Below, one piece after another: positions 53,837-63,426 of a stretch of DNA of 64,000 bases. The notes beneath the pieces are model-generated. The model saw only the letters and a list, made by a program, of their open reading frames with translations, was not told the DNA's origin and did no database searches. The stretch is from Neorhizobium tomejilense (GTDB lineage Bacteria > Pseudomonadota > Alphaproteobacteria > Rhizobiales > Rhizobiaceae), in NCBI GenBank assembly GCA_002968845.1, contig PVBG01000017.1, positions 1 to 64,000 on the forward strand, written 5' to 3'. Each line of letters starts with the position of its first letter. Position 1 is the stretch's first letter. The position numbers and the translations under genes were made by a program.

Positions 53837-54955
53837 ATGCGGGTGGCAATCGTCCATTACTGGTTGGTCGGGATGCGGGGCGGCGAAAAGGTCCTGGAGG
53901 CGCTCTGCCGGATTTATCCGGGCGCCGATATCTTTACCCATGTGTATGATCCCTCTGTAATCTCAGCGGAAATCCGGAAGCATCGCATCCAAACGACCTT
54001 CATCGATTCCTTGCCCTACGCGAAGCGGATGTACAAAAAATATCTGCCGTTGATGCCCATGGCTTTGGAGCAGCTGGACCTCAGCGGGTATGACCTCGTC
54101 ATTAGTAGCGAGTCGGGTCCTTCAAAAGGAGTAATACCTACCTCGCCGGCCATCCATATTTGTTACTGTCATTCGCCCATGCGATACATTTGGAACATGT
54201 ATAATAAGTACTATGAAACCTCCGGCAGGTTGACGCGGATGATGATGCCGCCGCTGGCGCATTATTTGCGGACCTGGGATGTCGCGGCGGCCAGTCGCGT
54301 CGACGAATTCATCGCCAATTCGACGACGGTGGCGCAGCGGGTGAAGAGCTATTACCGCAGGGATGCGCACATCATCCATCCGCCCGTCGATACCCAGGCT
54401 TTTCGACCGGTCGCTAACGGCGACCTCGAGGATTATTATCTGATGGCTGGGGAACTGGTGAGCTACAAACGCCCGGATCTCGCGGTTGAAGCGTTCAACC
54501 GGATGAAGGCGAAGCTGGTGGTCATCGGCGGCGGCGAAATGCTGGCGCGCCTGCGCAAGATCGCCGGGCCGACCGTGACGATCATGGGTGCCCAGCCATT
54601 CGACGTCCTTCAGCACCACTACGCACGCTGCAGGGCACTCGTATTTCCGGGCGAGGAAGATTTCGGCATCGTGCCCGTTGAAGCGATGGCAAGCGGTCGC
54701 CCTGTCATCGCTTATGGACGGGGCGGAGCGACGGAAACCGTCGTCGCCGGCAAAACCGGTGTATTTTTCCCCATCCAATCGATTGAGGCCGTCATCGATG
54801 CGGTGGAGCGTCTCGATAAAATGGAGCTCAACCCCGCCGATGCCGTGGCGCGGGCACAGGATTTCAGGACGTCGGTTTTCATCGACAAGTTCAGGTCCTA
54901 CGCCAATCATCTGACCGGGCAGGGGCCGATCTGGGATGACGTGCGAATAGCTTAA
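53837..54955 (+). CDS. glycosyltransferase, GT4 family
   Basis: 372 residues. It starts MRVAIVHYWLVGMRGGEKVLEAL, a form common in GDP- or UDP-sugar transferases of EPS loci, and carries FPGEEDFGIVPVEAMASGRPV with the two conserved glutamates. GGGGAG precedes ATG 53837. The frame is open to 53786, but that part has no site. It is the first gene of the rightward unit with exoF. Confidence 0.9.
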   Translation: MRVAIVHYWLVGMRGGEKVLEALCRIYPGADIFTHVYDPSVISAEIRKHRIQTTFIDSLPYAKRMYKKYLPLMPMALEQLDLSGYDLVISSESGPSKGVIPTSPAIHICYCHSPMRYIWNMYNKYYETSGRLTRMMMPPLAHYLRTWDVAAASRVDEFIANSTTVAQRVKSYYRRDAHIIHPPVDTQAFRPVANGDLEDYYLMAGELVSYKRPDLAVEAFNRMKAKLVVIGGGEMLARLRKIAGPTVTIMGAQPFDVLQHHYARCRALVFPGEEDFGIVPVEAMASGRPVIAYGRGGATETVVAGKTGVFFPIQSIEAVIDAVERLDKMELNPADAVARAQDFRTSVFIDKFRSYANHLTGQGPIWDDVRIA

Positions 54956-54982
54956 GCCAATTGGAGAAACAGGAGTGACCGG

Positions 54983-56317
54983 ATGCAGCGACTGAGCTTC
55001 TTGCAGCGCCCGTTTGCGATGTATGTCAGGCCATCGTCCGCGCCAGCCTCGCGGCTGTGCTACCTGGCCAAGTTTCTCCTGATGCTGATGGCCTGGCTTG
55101 CGGTTTTTTCTCCGGGCAATCCGGCAGGTGCGGCCGACTATACGCTCGGGCCGCAGGACGTTCTTAAAATTCGTGTTTTCGAATGGCGGCCGAATGCCGG
55201 AGTGGCGTTCGAATGGGTGCCGTTGACAGGTGAATTCGCCGTTTCCGCGGCAGGCACGTTGTCGCTTCCGATCATCGGCACCGTTTCGGTCGCCGGCAAG
55301 ACGCTGGATGACGTATCAGGCTTGATCGGGGAGCAGCTTCAGAAACAGGTCGGTCTACAGAAGCGGCCCAATGCTTCCGTGGAGGTCTCGGTCTACCGGC
55401 CATTCTTCGTCACCGGCTTGGTGTCCAAGCCGGGGAAATATGGCTATGTGCCTGGCCTGACGGTGATCCAGGCAATCAGCATGGCTGGCGGGCTCGGGCA
55501 GGGAGATCCCGAAATGCTTGCTCTCCAGCGCGATGCGCTGGTCAGTCACGGGGACCTCGGCCAACTGGAGTTCGAACATTATGGCCTTCTGGCGCGTCAA
55601 GCGCGTGTCGAGGCGCTTTTGGCCGGCGCGACCACGATCTCGTTCCCGCAGGATCTGACATCGCAAGCCTCCCGACCGGCGTTGGCGCGCGTGATGCAGG
55701 ATGAGCAGGCATTGTTTGAGACCCGGCTGCACCTGATGAACACGGAACTCGAAAGGCTTGGTCAGGCCAAGATTCTGGCCAAGAACCAGCTCGAAACCCT
55801 GCGGCTCAAGGAAAGCTCGCTCGCCAGGCAGACCGAAATGGCGGCAAAGGATCTGAACGCCGTCAACAAGATGGTGTCCCAGGGGCTGACGGTATCGTCT
55901 CGGCAACTGGGCGCAAACCAAAGCCTCGCGGATCTCGAAAGCCGCAGCCTGGATGTCTCGCTTGCAATTCTCAAGACGCAGCAGGATCTCGCCAAACTCG
56001 ATCAGGAAATGGGCGATTTTCGCCAGAAATACAGAGGTGACGCGCTTACCGAGGCCGTGGACCTGCGGGATCGGCTGGCGGCCAATTCCGAAAAGGCGAA
56101 AACGGCGCGTGCGCTTCTGGCAAACATCGAATTGCGCGCTCCCGCCGCCCTTGCCGCACTGGAAGCCGACGGCGAGCCAGCGTTTCTCATCAAGGTCAAT
56201 CGGACAATCAATGGAGCGATGCAGACCCTGGTCGTCAGTGACAATGATGAGGTGGGTCCGGGCGACGTCGTGCGGGTGGAAAGGCGAGCGAGAGATACTC
56301 GGCCGAAGAATTTCTAA
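54983..56317 (+). CDS. exoF: ExoF-like outer-membrane polysaccharide export protein
   Basis: 444 residues. A signal peptide ends at about residue 50 (GAAD), followed by the polysaccharide export domain DYTLGPQDVLKIRVFEW (about 51-67) and SLBB-type repeats such as VTGLVSKPGKYGYVPGLTVIQAI. A coiled-coil region (about 230-370) follows. The order and the text closely match rhizobial ExoF. AGGAG precedes ATG 54983. It forms the outer-membrane part of the export channel with the Wzz-like protein. Confidence 0.9.
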   Translation: MQRLSFLQRPFAMYVRPSSAPASRLCYLAKFLLMLMAWLAVFSPGNPAGAADYTLGPQDVLKIRVFEWRPNAGVAFEWVPLTGEFAVSAAGTLSLPIIGTVSVAGKTLDDVSGLIGEQLQKQVGLQKRPNASVEVSVYRPFFVTGLVSKPGKYGYVPGLTVIQAISMAGGLGQGDPEMLALQRDALVSHGDLGQLEFEHYGLLARQARVEALLAGATTISFPQDLTSQASRPALARVMQDEQALFETRLHLMNTELERLGQAKILAKNQLETLRLKESSLARQTEMAAKDLNAVNKMVSQGLTVSSRQLGANQSLADLESRSLDVSLAILKTQQDLAKLDQEMGDFRQKYRGDALTEAVDLRDRLAANSEKAKTARALLANIELRAPAALAALEADGEPAFLIKVNRTINGAMQTLVVSDNDEVGPGDVVRVERRARDTRPKNF

Positions 56318-56457
56318 ACCGCAGTCGGATCCGACAGCACAAAATAGCCATCCGGCTGGGAGCCGGAAGCCCGCCGATTCCCGCTTGCTAGGAACATTCA
56401 GCACATGTTAGAATAAAATTCTCAAATACCGGAGACGAAACTGGTCAAAGGACGCTG

Positions 56458-56751
56458 ATGACTTGGGCCTTGGTCATTGCATTCATCATCGGCTTGCTTT
56501 GCGCAGCCCGGTTACCAATTTTGATCTTCACGCTTTTCGTTCTGGCAGTCGTCATCGTTTTGGCGACAACCGCAATTGTTCTCGATTATTCGATATCCGA
56601 TACGCTGACCTGGGCGTTCCTGGCGGCGGTGGCGCTTGAGGCGGGTTGTGTCGCCATGAATGGAATCTTTTATCTGCTCTATGTCCGGAGGCGGGTAAAC
56701 GGGCGGGAACAATCCTCGCTGGGCGCGAATTCGAAATACTCCGGAGAATGA
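56458..56751 (+). CDS. small hydrophobic membrane protein in EPS cluster
   Basis: 97 residues with three hydrophobic segments (about 3-19, 21-42, 49-75) and a basic tail after residue 76. AAAGGA precedes ATG 56458. I do not recognise a named family; small integral membrane proteins of this kind occur in rhizobial EPS loci. It follows exoF by 140 bases in the same direction and converges on 56797. Confidence 0.65.
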   Translation: MTWALVIAFIIGLLCAARLPILIFTLFVLAVVIVLATTAIVLDYSISDTLTWAFLAAVALEAGCVAMNGIFYLLYVRRRVNGREQSSLGANSKYSGE

Positions 56752-56796
56752 GAAGCTCAAGACCCCCGCATATGAGCGCGGTCACGCGATGCTCCG

Positions 56797-57810
56797 TCAC
56801 TCGGCTCCAGTATTTCCGGCGGTTTTCCTAAGGGTGGAAAGCGCAAGGCGTTGGGCCTCTGCCATTCCGTAGCGAAAGCGATAACCGGCCTCCTTCAGGC
56901 GCTGGTTGGAAAAGCGCATTCGCCACAGAGGGTTTCTCAAAGGCAAGGTTCTAAATCTCAGGAAATCGTGAAGCCAGTCGGCGACCGCCGGTATCGGCAT
57001 GCTTCTATAGCGTCGGTCATGGCTGATGGCGAAAGCCTTTCGCATGAAATCGATGTGCCGTGGATCGGGGCAATCGTCCTCCGCAAGGTTATAGACCTCG
57101 ACCTGACCCGGCAGACCGTGTCCCGCCAGGCCACGCACGATAAGCCAGATCATCGCGTCGGAGACGTCGCGAACATAGATATGATGCGCATGGCGATGTG
57201 CGCCAAGCAGTCGCTTGATCGGGCTCCAGTCCCGGATGCCGATGATCTGGCTGATATCGACGACCACGGCGGGCCGTACGATCGTAAAGCGGGTCTGTCT
57301 TGCAACGGCGCGCAATGCGAGCTCGCCTGCCAGTTTGGTCCGCCCATACATTCGAACATAGTCGAGAGCCCAGTATTGCGAGGGGATATCCCGGTCGGCG
57401 GTCAACAGCGGCGAGGCCTCATCGATCAGGCGCTTTCGTCCACTCCCGTAGACCGAAACGGTGCTCGCATAACAGAAGGCGGCAATGCCCTCACGCTCGC
57501 AGGCTTGCGCAAGTTGTCGGGTGGCCTCGACATTGACCCGCTGCATGCGCTCCATCTTGCCGAGCTCGGCCGCAAGGTGCAAAACGGCGCAGCAGCCTTT
57601 GACGAGCCCATCCCAATCGTCATCCGTCATGAAGTCGAACCGCCGCCACTCCAGGAGATCGTCAACCTCGCCTCCATCCGCCGCCAATGGCTTCGATGTG
57701 GTGGCACGTATGGCATAACCGCGTTCGATCAAATCCGCGACGACGATCCTGCCGATCCTGCCGGTCGCGCCGGTCACCAGAACCGGCTTTGCCTTAAGCA
57801 CATCTGGCAT
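56797..57810 (-). CDS. NAD-dependent sugar epimerase/dehydratase (extended SDR)
   Basis: 337 residues. VTGATGRIGRIV (12-23) begins the Rossmann fold, and YGRTK carries the catalytic Tyr/Lys. The RPAVVVD segment is typical of nucleotide-sugar epimerases. Its ATG overlaps the end of the GMC oxidoreductase gene by 17 bases, so the two are translated together. It likely makes a sugar nucleotide or modifies a lipid-linked sugar for the EPS. Confidence 0.85.
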   Translation of the reverse strand: MPDVLKAKPVLVTGATGRIGRIVVADLIERGYAIRATTSKPLAADGGEVDDLLEWRRFDFMTDDDWDGLVKGCCAVLHLAAELGKMERMQRVNVEATRQLAQACEREGIAAFCYASTVSVYGSGRKRLIDEASPLLTADRDIPSQYWALDYVRMYGRTKLAGELALRAVARQTRFTIVRPAVVVDISQIIGIRDWSPIKRLLGAHRHAHHIYVRDVSDAMIWLIVRGLAGHGLPGQVEVYNLAEDDCPDPRHIDFMRKAFAISHDRRYRSMPIPAVADWLHDFLRFRTLPLRNPLWRMRFSNQRLKEAGYRFRYGMAEAQRLALSTLRKTAGNTGAE

Positions 57811-59440
57811 GGGCCGTCACCGGAACTGGTTCTTGATATTGGTGTTTCATCTTGATGTGGTCGGCGAGGCGAACAGCCAGTGCGACGATCATCTGGGTCG
57901 GATTGCAGTGTCCGGCCGTCGGGAAAACCGAACTGCCCTGCACGAAGAGACCGCTGACGCCATGCACTTCGCAGTTGGCATCGACGACGCCACGGCCGGG
58001 CTCCGTGGACATACGCGTCGTTCCGGTCGGATGCGCGACATCGACGAATGTCGAGGGGATTTCGGCGCCGTCCTTGACCCATTCCTCCAGCTTCGGCGCG
58101 GGCAGGCCGGCTTTCGGCAGTTCTTGGACAGCCAATTCCGCCATTCTGCGCATCGTGCGGGACTCGTCGCTGTGACTGCGCCAGTCCACTCGTGGCAAGC
58201 GCATGCCCAGACGATCGCGTCGTTCCGACAAGGTCACGCGGCTATCGGGATTGGGCACCTGCTCGCACATGCATTGCAGGTCGAGTTCGGTCAGCTTCCG
58301 TGGCACACCGTTGCGCGCACCTAAAAAGTCCTTCAGGCCTCTGGCGAGCAAATTGCTGTTCGCGATGATATTGAACAGGTCCTGCGGGAGCTTCGGGGTG
58401 CGCCCCGCCATGCGTCGCAAGGCATCCCAGGGATCGTCCTTTGCCAACACCTCGCCGAGCCACCCGGCACAGTTGAGCAGCTGTTCGCGTCGCTGGATGT
58501 CGGGGCTGAGCCGAAATCCGGCACGAAAGAAATGGCGGCTGACATTGTATCGGCCAAAGCGCTTTTGAAGAGCATCGGAACCCGGCAGAGAGAAAGTCGC
58601 CACCGAACCCCTCAGATGGTCCATGAGATAGCGTCCCACCTGGTCATGATCGTTCCCCACGCCATGAGGTTTCGTCTTATTGGAGTTCATCAGTATGCGG
58701 GCGTTTTCTATGCCGCCGCAGCACAGGATCACGATGGATGCGGTCAATACCTGCCGACTGCCGTCGGTTGCCGCAAATCGCACGCCGCGGATGGCATCTC
58801 CCGATTCCGACAGCTGGACGCTTTGCACCGTCGCCCCGGTGACGAGTGTCACATTGGGGCCGATCCGCTTGGCCACGTGACGACCGAAGCGCATATATTC
58901 GTAGGGGTAAGCCTCTTCCGCATCCCGGCTGAACTGCCAGAAGACAGGGATCAGGATTTCCGGGTCGAGATCTGGCGCCGGTCGCTGGCGATCGGCAAGC
59001 GCCCAGAACCGTTCATCATTGTAGCCATTGCCGAAAGCCAGGCCGAGATGGGAGGCAGTGCGCGCCAGATAGGGTTCGAGATCCGCGCCGTCGATCGGCC
59101 AGCCGGAATACGGAACCCAAGGCCGTTCTTCATAGTCGACGGCGTCGAAGGGGCCGCAACGTCCACCCCAGGTGTGGGAGCTTCCGCCAACGATACGATT
59201 GCGAACGGACCATTGGTCACTGGCACGCGGGCGGCCGACATTGTCGATCTCGTCAAGCGCATCCACCAGGGGATCGCGGGCCATGCCGCCGCTCTCCAGA
59301 AGAGTGACGCGCAAGTTCGTATTCGACAATTCCTGCGCAAGCGTCGTGCCGGCTGGTCCTGACCCGACAATGCAGACGTCGCAGGATGGCAGCGGAAGTA
59401 CAGTTTCTCCAAAAGTCACGTTTAACTCGATGACAGACAT
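57794..59440 (-). CDS. GMC-family FAD oxidoreductase
   Basis: 548 residues. It has GSGPAGTTLAQEL (about 27-39) for FAD, VGGSSHTWGG, CCGGIENARILMNS and a C-terminal HPTGTTRMS with SSVFPTAGHCNPTQM, all GMC landmarks, including the active-site histidine region. Relatives oxidise alcohols, including sugars (pyranose or glucose types). It has no signal peptide. Its presence in an EPS unit suggests oxidation of a sugar precursor, coupled with the epimerase that overlaps its 3' end. Confidence 0.88.
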   Translation of the reverse strand: MSVIELNVTFGETVLPLPSCDVCIVGSGPAGTTLAQELSNTNLRVTLLESGGMARDPLVDALDEIDNVGRPRASDQWSVRNRIVGGSSHTWGGRCGPFDAVDYEERPWVPYSGWPIDGADLEPYLARTASHLGLAFGNGYNDERFWALADRQRPAPDLDPEILIPVFWQFSRDAEEAYPYEYMRFGRHVAKRIGPNVTLVTGATVQSVQLSESGDAIRGVRFAATDGSRQVLTASIVILCCGGIENARILMNSNKTKPHGVGNDHDQVGRYLMDHLRGSVATFSLPGSDALQKRFGRYNVSRHFFRAGFRLSPDIQRREQLLNCAGWLGEVLAKDDPWDALRRMAGRTPKLPQDLFNIIANSNLLARGLKDFLGARNGVPRKLTELDLQCMCEQVPNPDSRVTLSERRDRLGMRLPRVDWRSHSDESRTMRRMAELAVQELPKAGLPAPKLEEWVKDGAEIPSTFVDVAHPTGTTRMSTEPGRGVVDANCEVHGVSGLFVQGSSVFPTAGHCNPTQMIVALAVRLADHIKMKHQYQEPVPVTAHARCA

Positions 59441-59471
59441 CCAGAAAACCTTTTCTGTTGCAATCTCATCG

Positions 59472-59486
59472 ACATTGCATCAATGT
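59472..59486. promoter_or_regulatory. palindrome ACATTG-CAT-CAATGT between divergent EPS genes
   Basis: A perfect six-base-arm palindrome lies between the GMC gene (start 59440) and the glycosyltransferase gene (59624), in the only 183-base control region for both. It is a candidate operator. No other copy was noticed in the window. Confidence 0.4.
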
Positions 59487-59623
59487 TATCGCTCTTGGCG
59501 GTGAATAATTTCTTGTTTTCCGCCAGGTTTAACTTAATGTTTCAGCAGGGATGTTTCCGATGTTTTTATGGGAGATTTTCCTTACTATACAGGGTCTTCG
59601 GAAAATTCAAAGAGGTTAGGTAT

Positions 59624-60766
59624 ATGCAAATAGCAACCATGCCCTACTCCGAAAGACTTAGCCCCCCTGCACCTTTGAAGATCCTCTACGTCCAGCCGGG
59701 GACGAGTGCTTTCGCCGGTATCGAGAGGGTCGTGGATACGATCTGCTCCGGTCTGATGGATCGGTATGGGACCGAGTTCGAGGTGGACGTCCTCTACACA
59801 TCGGTTCACAAAAATCGCCCGACGGAGGGCAGGAATTACACCATTATCGACCGCGTGGCTTCCAGCCGGATCGAGCTGATGCGCAACTTTCGGGAGGTCA
59901 TTGCAGGCAAGGATTATGACTTGGTCGTCGTGCCACAGATCGAGCCGACGGTGATCTGCATGGCCTCCTGCATTGGCATCCGGCGCCGGTTTGCCGTGCA
60001 TCTTCACGGCAATCCCAAGCTGGAGCGCAGCCATATCAAGGCCAAGATACTCTTCCTGTTGATGAAGGCGCTTTTCCTGCCGAGGATCGCCTCGGTTTTC
60101 GGAACCTCGCCGCGACAGCTCACCTCATTCAATGCGATGTTCAAGAGCAAGCGCCCGCATTATTGGGTGCCGAACCCCGTGCGAAAGTTTGACCTCTCCG
60201 ATGCCGGCCGGGCACGCGTCGACGATAATGTTACTTTCATCAATGTCGGCCGCTTCTCCTTCCAAAAAGGCCAGGACATTCTCCTCGCCGCGTTTTGCGA
60301 GCTGCGGAAAAAGCGCAGCAATGTCCTGCTGAAAATCGTCGGTTATGGTGACGGGGAGGCGGCCTTGCGGGCAGAGATCGACCGCCGGGGCCTCACGGAC
60401 GTGGTAAGCCTGGAGCATTATCCCGAAAATCCCCAGCCCGCGCTGGCGGCAAGTGACGTCTATGTCTCCACGTCCCGATGGGAAGGGTGGTCGCTGGCGA
60501 TCTGTGAAGCGTTGCGGTTTGGTCTGCCCGTCATCGCGACCGATTGCGAATTCGGCCCGAGCGATATCCTCGTCGACAGCAGGCTCGGCCTGCTCGTGCC
60601 GGTAGATCGAAGCGAAGAGCTCGTGAACGCGATGATTTATTATTGCGACAATCTGCGCGCCGAGCAGGCCCATGCCAGCTTCCGGCAGGAGTTCATTGAC
60701 TGTTACAGCCCGGAGCGGGTGCTTGAGGTGCATGCCAAGGCGTTGCGGAGTGCGGCAGCGGCATAG
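59624..60766 (+). CDS. glycosyltransferase, GT4 family
   Basis: 380 residues, GT-B fold. LKILYVQPGTSAFAGIERVVD opens the acceptor domain, VGRFSFQKGQDILLAAF joins the donor domain, and SRWEGWSLAICEALRFGLPV holds the donor-site glutamates. GAGGTTAGG precedes ATG 59624. The longer frame upstream (from 59483) lies in the promoter and is not used. It is followed by the GH16 gene after 43 bases. Confidence 0.9.
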   Translation: MQIATMPYSERLSPPAPLKILYVQPGTSAFAGIERVVDTICSGLMDRYGTEFEVDVLYTSVHKNRPTEGRNYTIIDRVASSRIELMRNFREVIAGKDYDLVVVPQIEPTVICMASCIGIRRRFAVHLHGNPKLERSHIKAKILFLLMKALFLPRIASVFGTSPRQLTSFNAMFKSKRPHYWVPNPVRKFDLSDAGRARVDDNVTFINVGRFSFQKGQDILLAAFCELRKKRSNVLLKIVGYGDGEAALRAEIDRRGLTDVVSLEHYPENPQPALAASDVYVSTSRWEGWSLAICEALRFGLPVIATDCEFGPSDILVDSRLGLLVPVDRSEELVNAMIYYCDNLRAEQAHASFRQEFIDCYSPERVLEVHAKALRSAAAA

Positions 60767-60809
60767 ATCCTTTGCGGGCCAGCCTAGATGAAATGACGTG
60801 AGGTGGATC

Positions 60810-61739
60810 ATGACGACTTTATTGTCCCGCCGCTCATTCGCGGTCGGCGCCTTGGCCTCGGCGGGCCTTGGCGGCGGTCTCGTTTGGAGATCGAAGGCAT
60901 CCGAGCGCCTGGAGGACCCGACCAGCGGGCGGGCCCTGATATTTGAGGACAATTTCACCAGGCTCGATTGGTCGACCTGGAGCGCTGGTCCCAAGCCGAC
61001 GACCTCCGATCCGGGCTTTTACGGCCGTTCGGCCTTCGCGAGAGACAGCGGCGAAGAGGGTTTCAATCCCTATGCAATTGTCGACGACCCGAACGCGAGC
61101 GATGGCAAGGCGTTGGAAGTGGCCGCAAAACACATCGGGCAGCCGATGAAGGTCCCCCATTATTACGGTAATGAGCTCGCCGAGTTTCAATGGATATCGG
61201 GCAATATTCAGACGGCCAAGCGCGATGGCACGATCATGAAAGGTTGGCGGCGCGGCTATTTCGAGGCGCGGATGCTATTTCCGAGACACCCGCTGACCTG
61301 GCCGGCTTTCTGGATGATGAACGGACGCAGCATCCTGCGTCCTCAGACGAGCATCGAAATCGACGTCGTCGAGCACAAAGGCTGGGAACCCACGCTCTAC
61401 GGGGCCTATCTGCACGAATGGGGGCAACCCGGCGAGCACAATGAAGGAACCGGCGTGCCCACGCCGATCGACATGACCGCCGGTTATTGCCGATACGGGG
61501 TGCTGGTCACCGACACCGAATGCACGATCTATTTCGAACGGAAGCCCATCATCGATACCAGGACCGGAATGCCGGCGGTCTGGACGATCACCCGCTCCGC
61601 ACAACTCGATGCCGAGCAGGATGTGTTCTGGCCGGTCCTCACGCTTGCCCTGCGTTCGGATGTTCCTTATCCGCAGCCACTCTTGCCCGCGGACACGCTC
61701 ACACGTATGCGGGTCGATTATTTCCGGGCCTATGCCTGA
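60810..61739 (+). CDS. GH16 endoglycanase, Tat-type signal (ExoK-like role)
   Basis: 309 residues with an N-terminal LSRRSF twin-arginine motif and hydrophobic stretch (1-25). The catalytic GH16 motif is complete: E183-I-D185-V-V-E188. It would cut beta-linked glucan-like EPS outside the cytoplasm, controlling chain length as ExoK does for succinoglycan. ATG 60810 has GAGGTGG upstream. A GTG at 60798 is in frame. It converges on the polymerase gene. Confidence 0.88.
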   Translation: MTTLLSRRSFAVGALASAGLGGGLVWRSKASERLEDPTSGRALIFEDNFTRLDWSTWSAGPKPTTSDPGFYGRSAFARDSGEEGFNPYAIVDDPNASDGKALEVAAKHIGQPMKVPHYYGNELAEFQWISGNIQTAKRDGTIMKGWRRGYFEARMLFPRHPLTWPAFWMMNGRSILRPQTSIEIDVVEHKGWEPTLYGAYLHEWGQPGEHNEGTGVPTPIDMTAGYCRYGVLVTDTECTIYFERKPIIDTRTGMPAVWTITRSAQLDAEQDVFWPVLTLALRSDVPYPQPLLPADTLTRMRVDYFRAYA

Positions 61740-61760
61740 CCGAAAAGCTTAAGGTGCGCA

Positions 61761-63164
61761 TCAACTCACCTTTACGGTCATGTAGCGGGCCGACGGAGCT
61801 GTCAGCGTTTCGTGTTCCGGCTCGGCGCTCGAAAGGCCGGCCAGGATGAAGAACACCAGGCCGAGATCGACAGTCGGCCCCGCAACCATGGCGCCGACCA
61901 TCAGGCAGGCGCAGCCGTTGCGCGCGGCAAGCCGGACATCCGAGGTGAAGGTGCGAGGCATCCCGCGCCGTTTCGAGAATGCTGAGATCGCAAAGAGCAA
62001 AAACATGATCGTTCCTGGTATCCCAACATTGGAGAGCAGAGCAAACAGGAAGCTCGATGTGCGGGAGGTACCGAGGCCAACCCCGAGACCGTAGGAATCG
62101 AGGAAATTCTGGTATCCATAGGTGTTCCAGGAACCGCGTTCCACTGCGGAAGCCGATGTGGACTTGCTGAAGATGAGCAGGTCAAAATAGTCATAGAGCT
62201 GCCGGAAAAGCACCTCGTTGAGGGCAATCACCAATGCGATGAGACAAATCAGCGGCGGTGCAAACAGCACGATCGCCGAACTGTTCCGGGTTCCGGACTG
62301 CCCGCCACAGCGGAAGAAGGCGGTGATATACAAGATCACGAAGCAAAGCGGCAAAGCCAACAGGCCGGCCGACGACGTAGACCGTATCACTAGCAGGGTC
62401 GTGACAAGGAAAAGTGCGCCGCTCAATCTCAGGTCGCGCCCGCAGAGCCACAGCGTGCCGGTAAACCCGACGGCGGCGAGGCTGATGCCGGCGAATGCCG
62501 ACGCCTCCGGCCACGAGCCGACGATACGCTTGACACCGGCGACGACGTCATCATCGTGAAATGTGTATTGGGCGTTGCGGATGTAGAGAAAAAGGTCTTG
62601 AGCCCCAGTGCCATAGGTCGCGATGTCGAGCAGAGCAAAGAAGGCATTCGCGCCGGCGAATACCAGAACCCCGACGGCGATTGCCCTGAAACCCGCCATG
62701 GTGGATCCGATCGCCAGGATCAGGACATAGGCGAGAAGATCTGCCGAAACGTAGATCGCCTGGGTAAAATTGCTGGAGACCGGCCCCAAAGGCACGGTGC
62801 TGCCGGTGGATGGATATTCGGAAGAGCCGAGCGGGATGATGTCCGTCATGCGGGCAAGCAGGCGCGGCGCGAAAAAACCCAACACTGTCCCGTAGATCAG
62901 CAGACAGGCCAGCCAGAACCCGGGCTTGGGGAAGTACAGTGCCTTCAGCGCGATGCCGAACTTGTCTCGATAGGTCAGGACGCTCAGGGCAAGGAATGCG
63001 AGAAAGAGGTGCGCCGGCTGGATGTTTGCGGAACCCATCAGGATTGCGGCTGCAGCACCGAAAACGGAAAGGCCGATGAACACGACGATGCTCGCATGGT
63101 ATCCCGCGAACAGACAGTAGACCCCCAGAACGAGCGTAAATATTCCGATGGGCTCCAAACTCAT
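61761..63164 (-). CDS. Wzy-type EPS polymerase (O-antigen ligase-like)
   Basis: 467 residues from ATG 63164, with about 12 hydrophobic helices and a long periplasmic loop (about residues 300-360) containing SWNTYGYQNFLDSYGLGVGLGTSR, the pattern of Wzy/WaaL proteins. A longer frame extends upstream with arginine-rich text and is judged untranslated. It would join lipid-linked repeat units in the periplasm. An AGGT-like weak site precedes the start. Confidence 0.85.
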   Translation of the reverse strand: MSLEPIGIFTLVLGVYCLFAGYHASIVVFIGLSVFGAAAAILMGSANIQPAHLFLAFLALSVLTYRDKFGIALKALYFPKPGFWLACLLIYGTVLGFFAPRLLARMTDIIPLGSSEYPSTGSTVPLGPVSSNFTQAIYVSADLLAYVLILAIGSTMAGFRAIAVGVLVFAGANAFFALLDIATYGTGAQDLFLYIRNAQYTFHDDDVVAGVKRIVGSWPEASAFAGISLAAVGFTGTLWLCGRDLRLSGALFLVTTLLVIRSTSSAGLLALPLCFVILYITAFFRCGGQSGTRNSSAIVLFAPPLICLIALVIALNEVLFRQLYDYFDLLIFSKSTSASAVERGSWNTYGYQNFLDSYGLGVGLGTSRTSSFLFALLSNVGIPGTIMFLLFAISAFSKRRGMPRTFTSDVRLAARNGCACLMVGAMVAGPTVDLGLVFFILAGLSSAEPEHETLTAPSARYMTVKVS

Positions 63165-63192
63165 GCGCGATACCTGTCGTTGCCGGCGCCCA

Positions 63193-63426
63193 TCAGCCAA
63201 TTGGTCCGGTATTTGATGCCGGCAAAGGAGATCGCGGGCCGATGGCAGCCGGAGCCGAACCGGCCGTTTCGGCGCCTTGCTCCGTCCTCCTCTGTGTTTC
63301 GGCAATGAAAGTCGGCGGGTTCCGCTTGGCCCCAGGCTTGGTACGGGCATCGGGGCGCACTTGCGCGAAGATCGCCCTCCACCTCCTCAGGACCGGATCG
63401 AGATAGGCTCCCTGTAGATCTTCCAT
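63193..63426 (-). CDS. possible small protein upstream of the EPS polymerase
   Basis: 77 codons from ATG 63426 with AAGGA six bases before it. The first 30 residues are mixed and helical-looking (MEDLQGAYLDPVLRRWRAIF). The rest is rich in P, A, T and R. It ends 28 bases before the polymerase start, in the same direction. No family is recognised, so it may be a leader peptide or spurious. Confidence 0.35.
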   Translation of the reverse strand: MEDLQGAYLDPVLRRWRAIFAQVRPDARTKPGAKRNPPTFIAETQRRTEQGAETAGSAPAAIGPRSPLPASNTGPIG

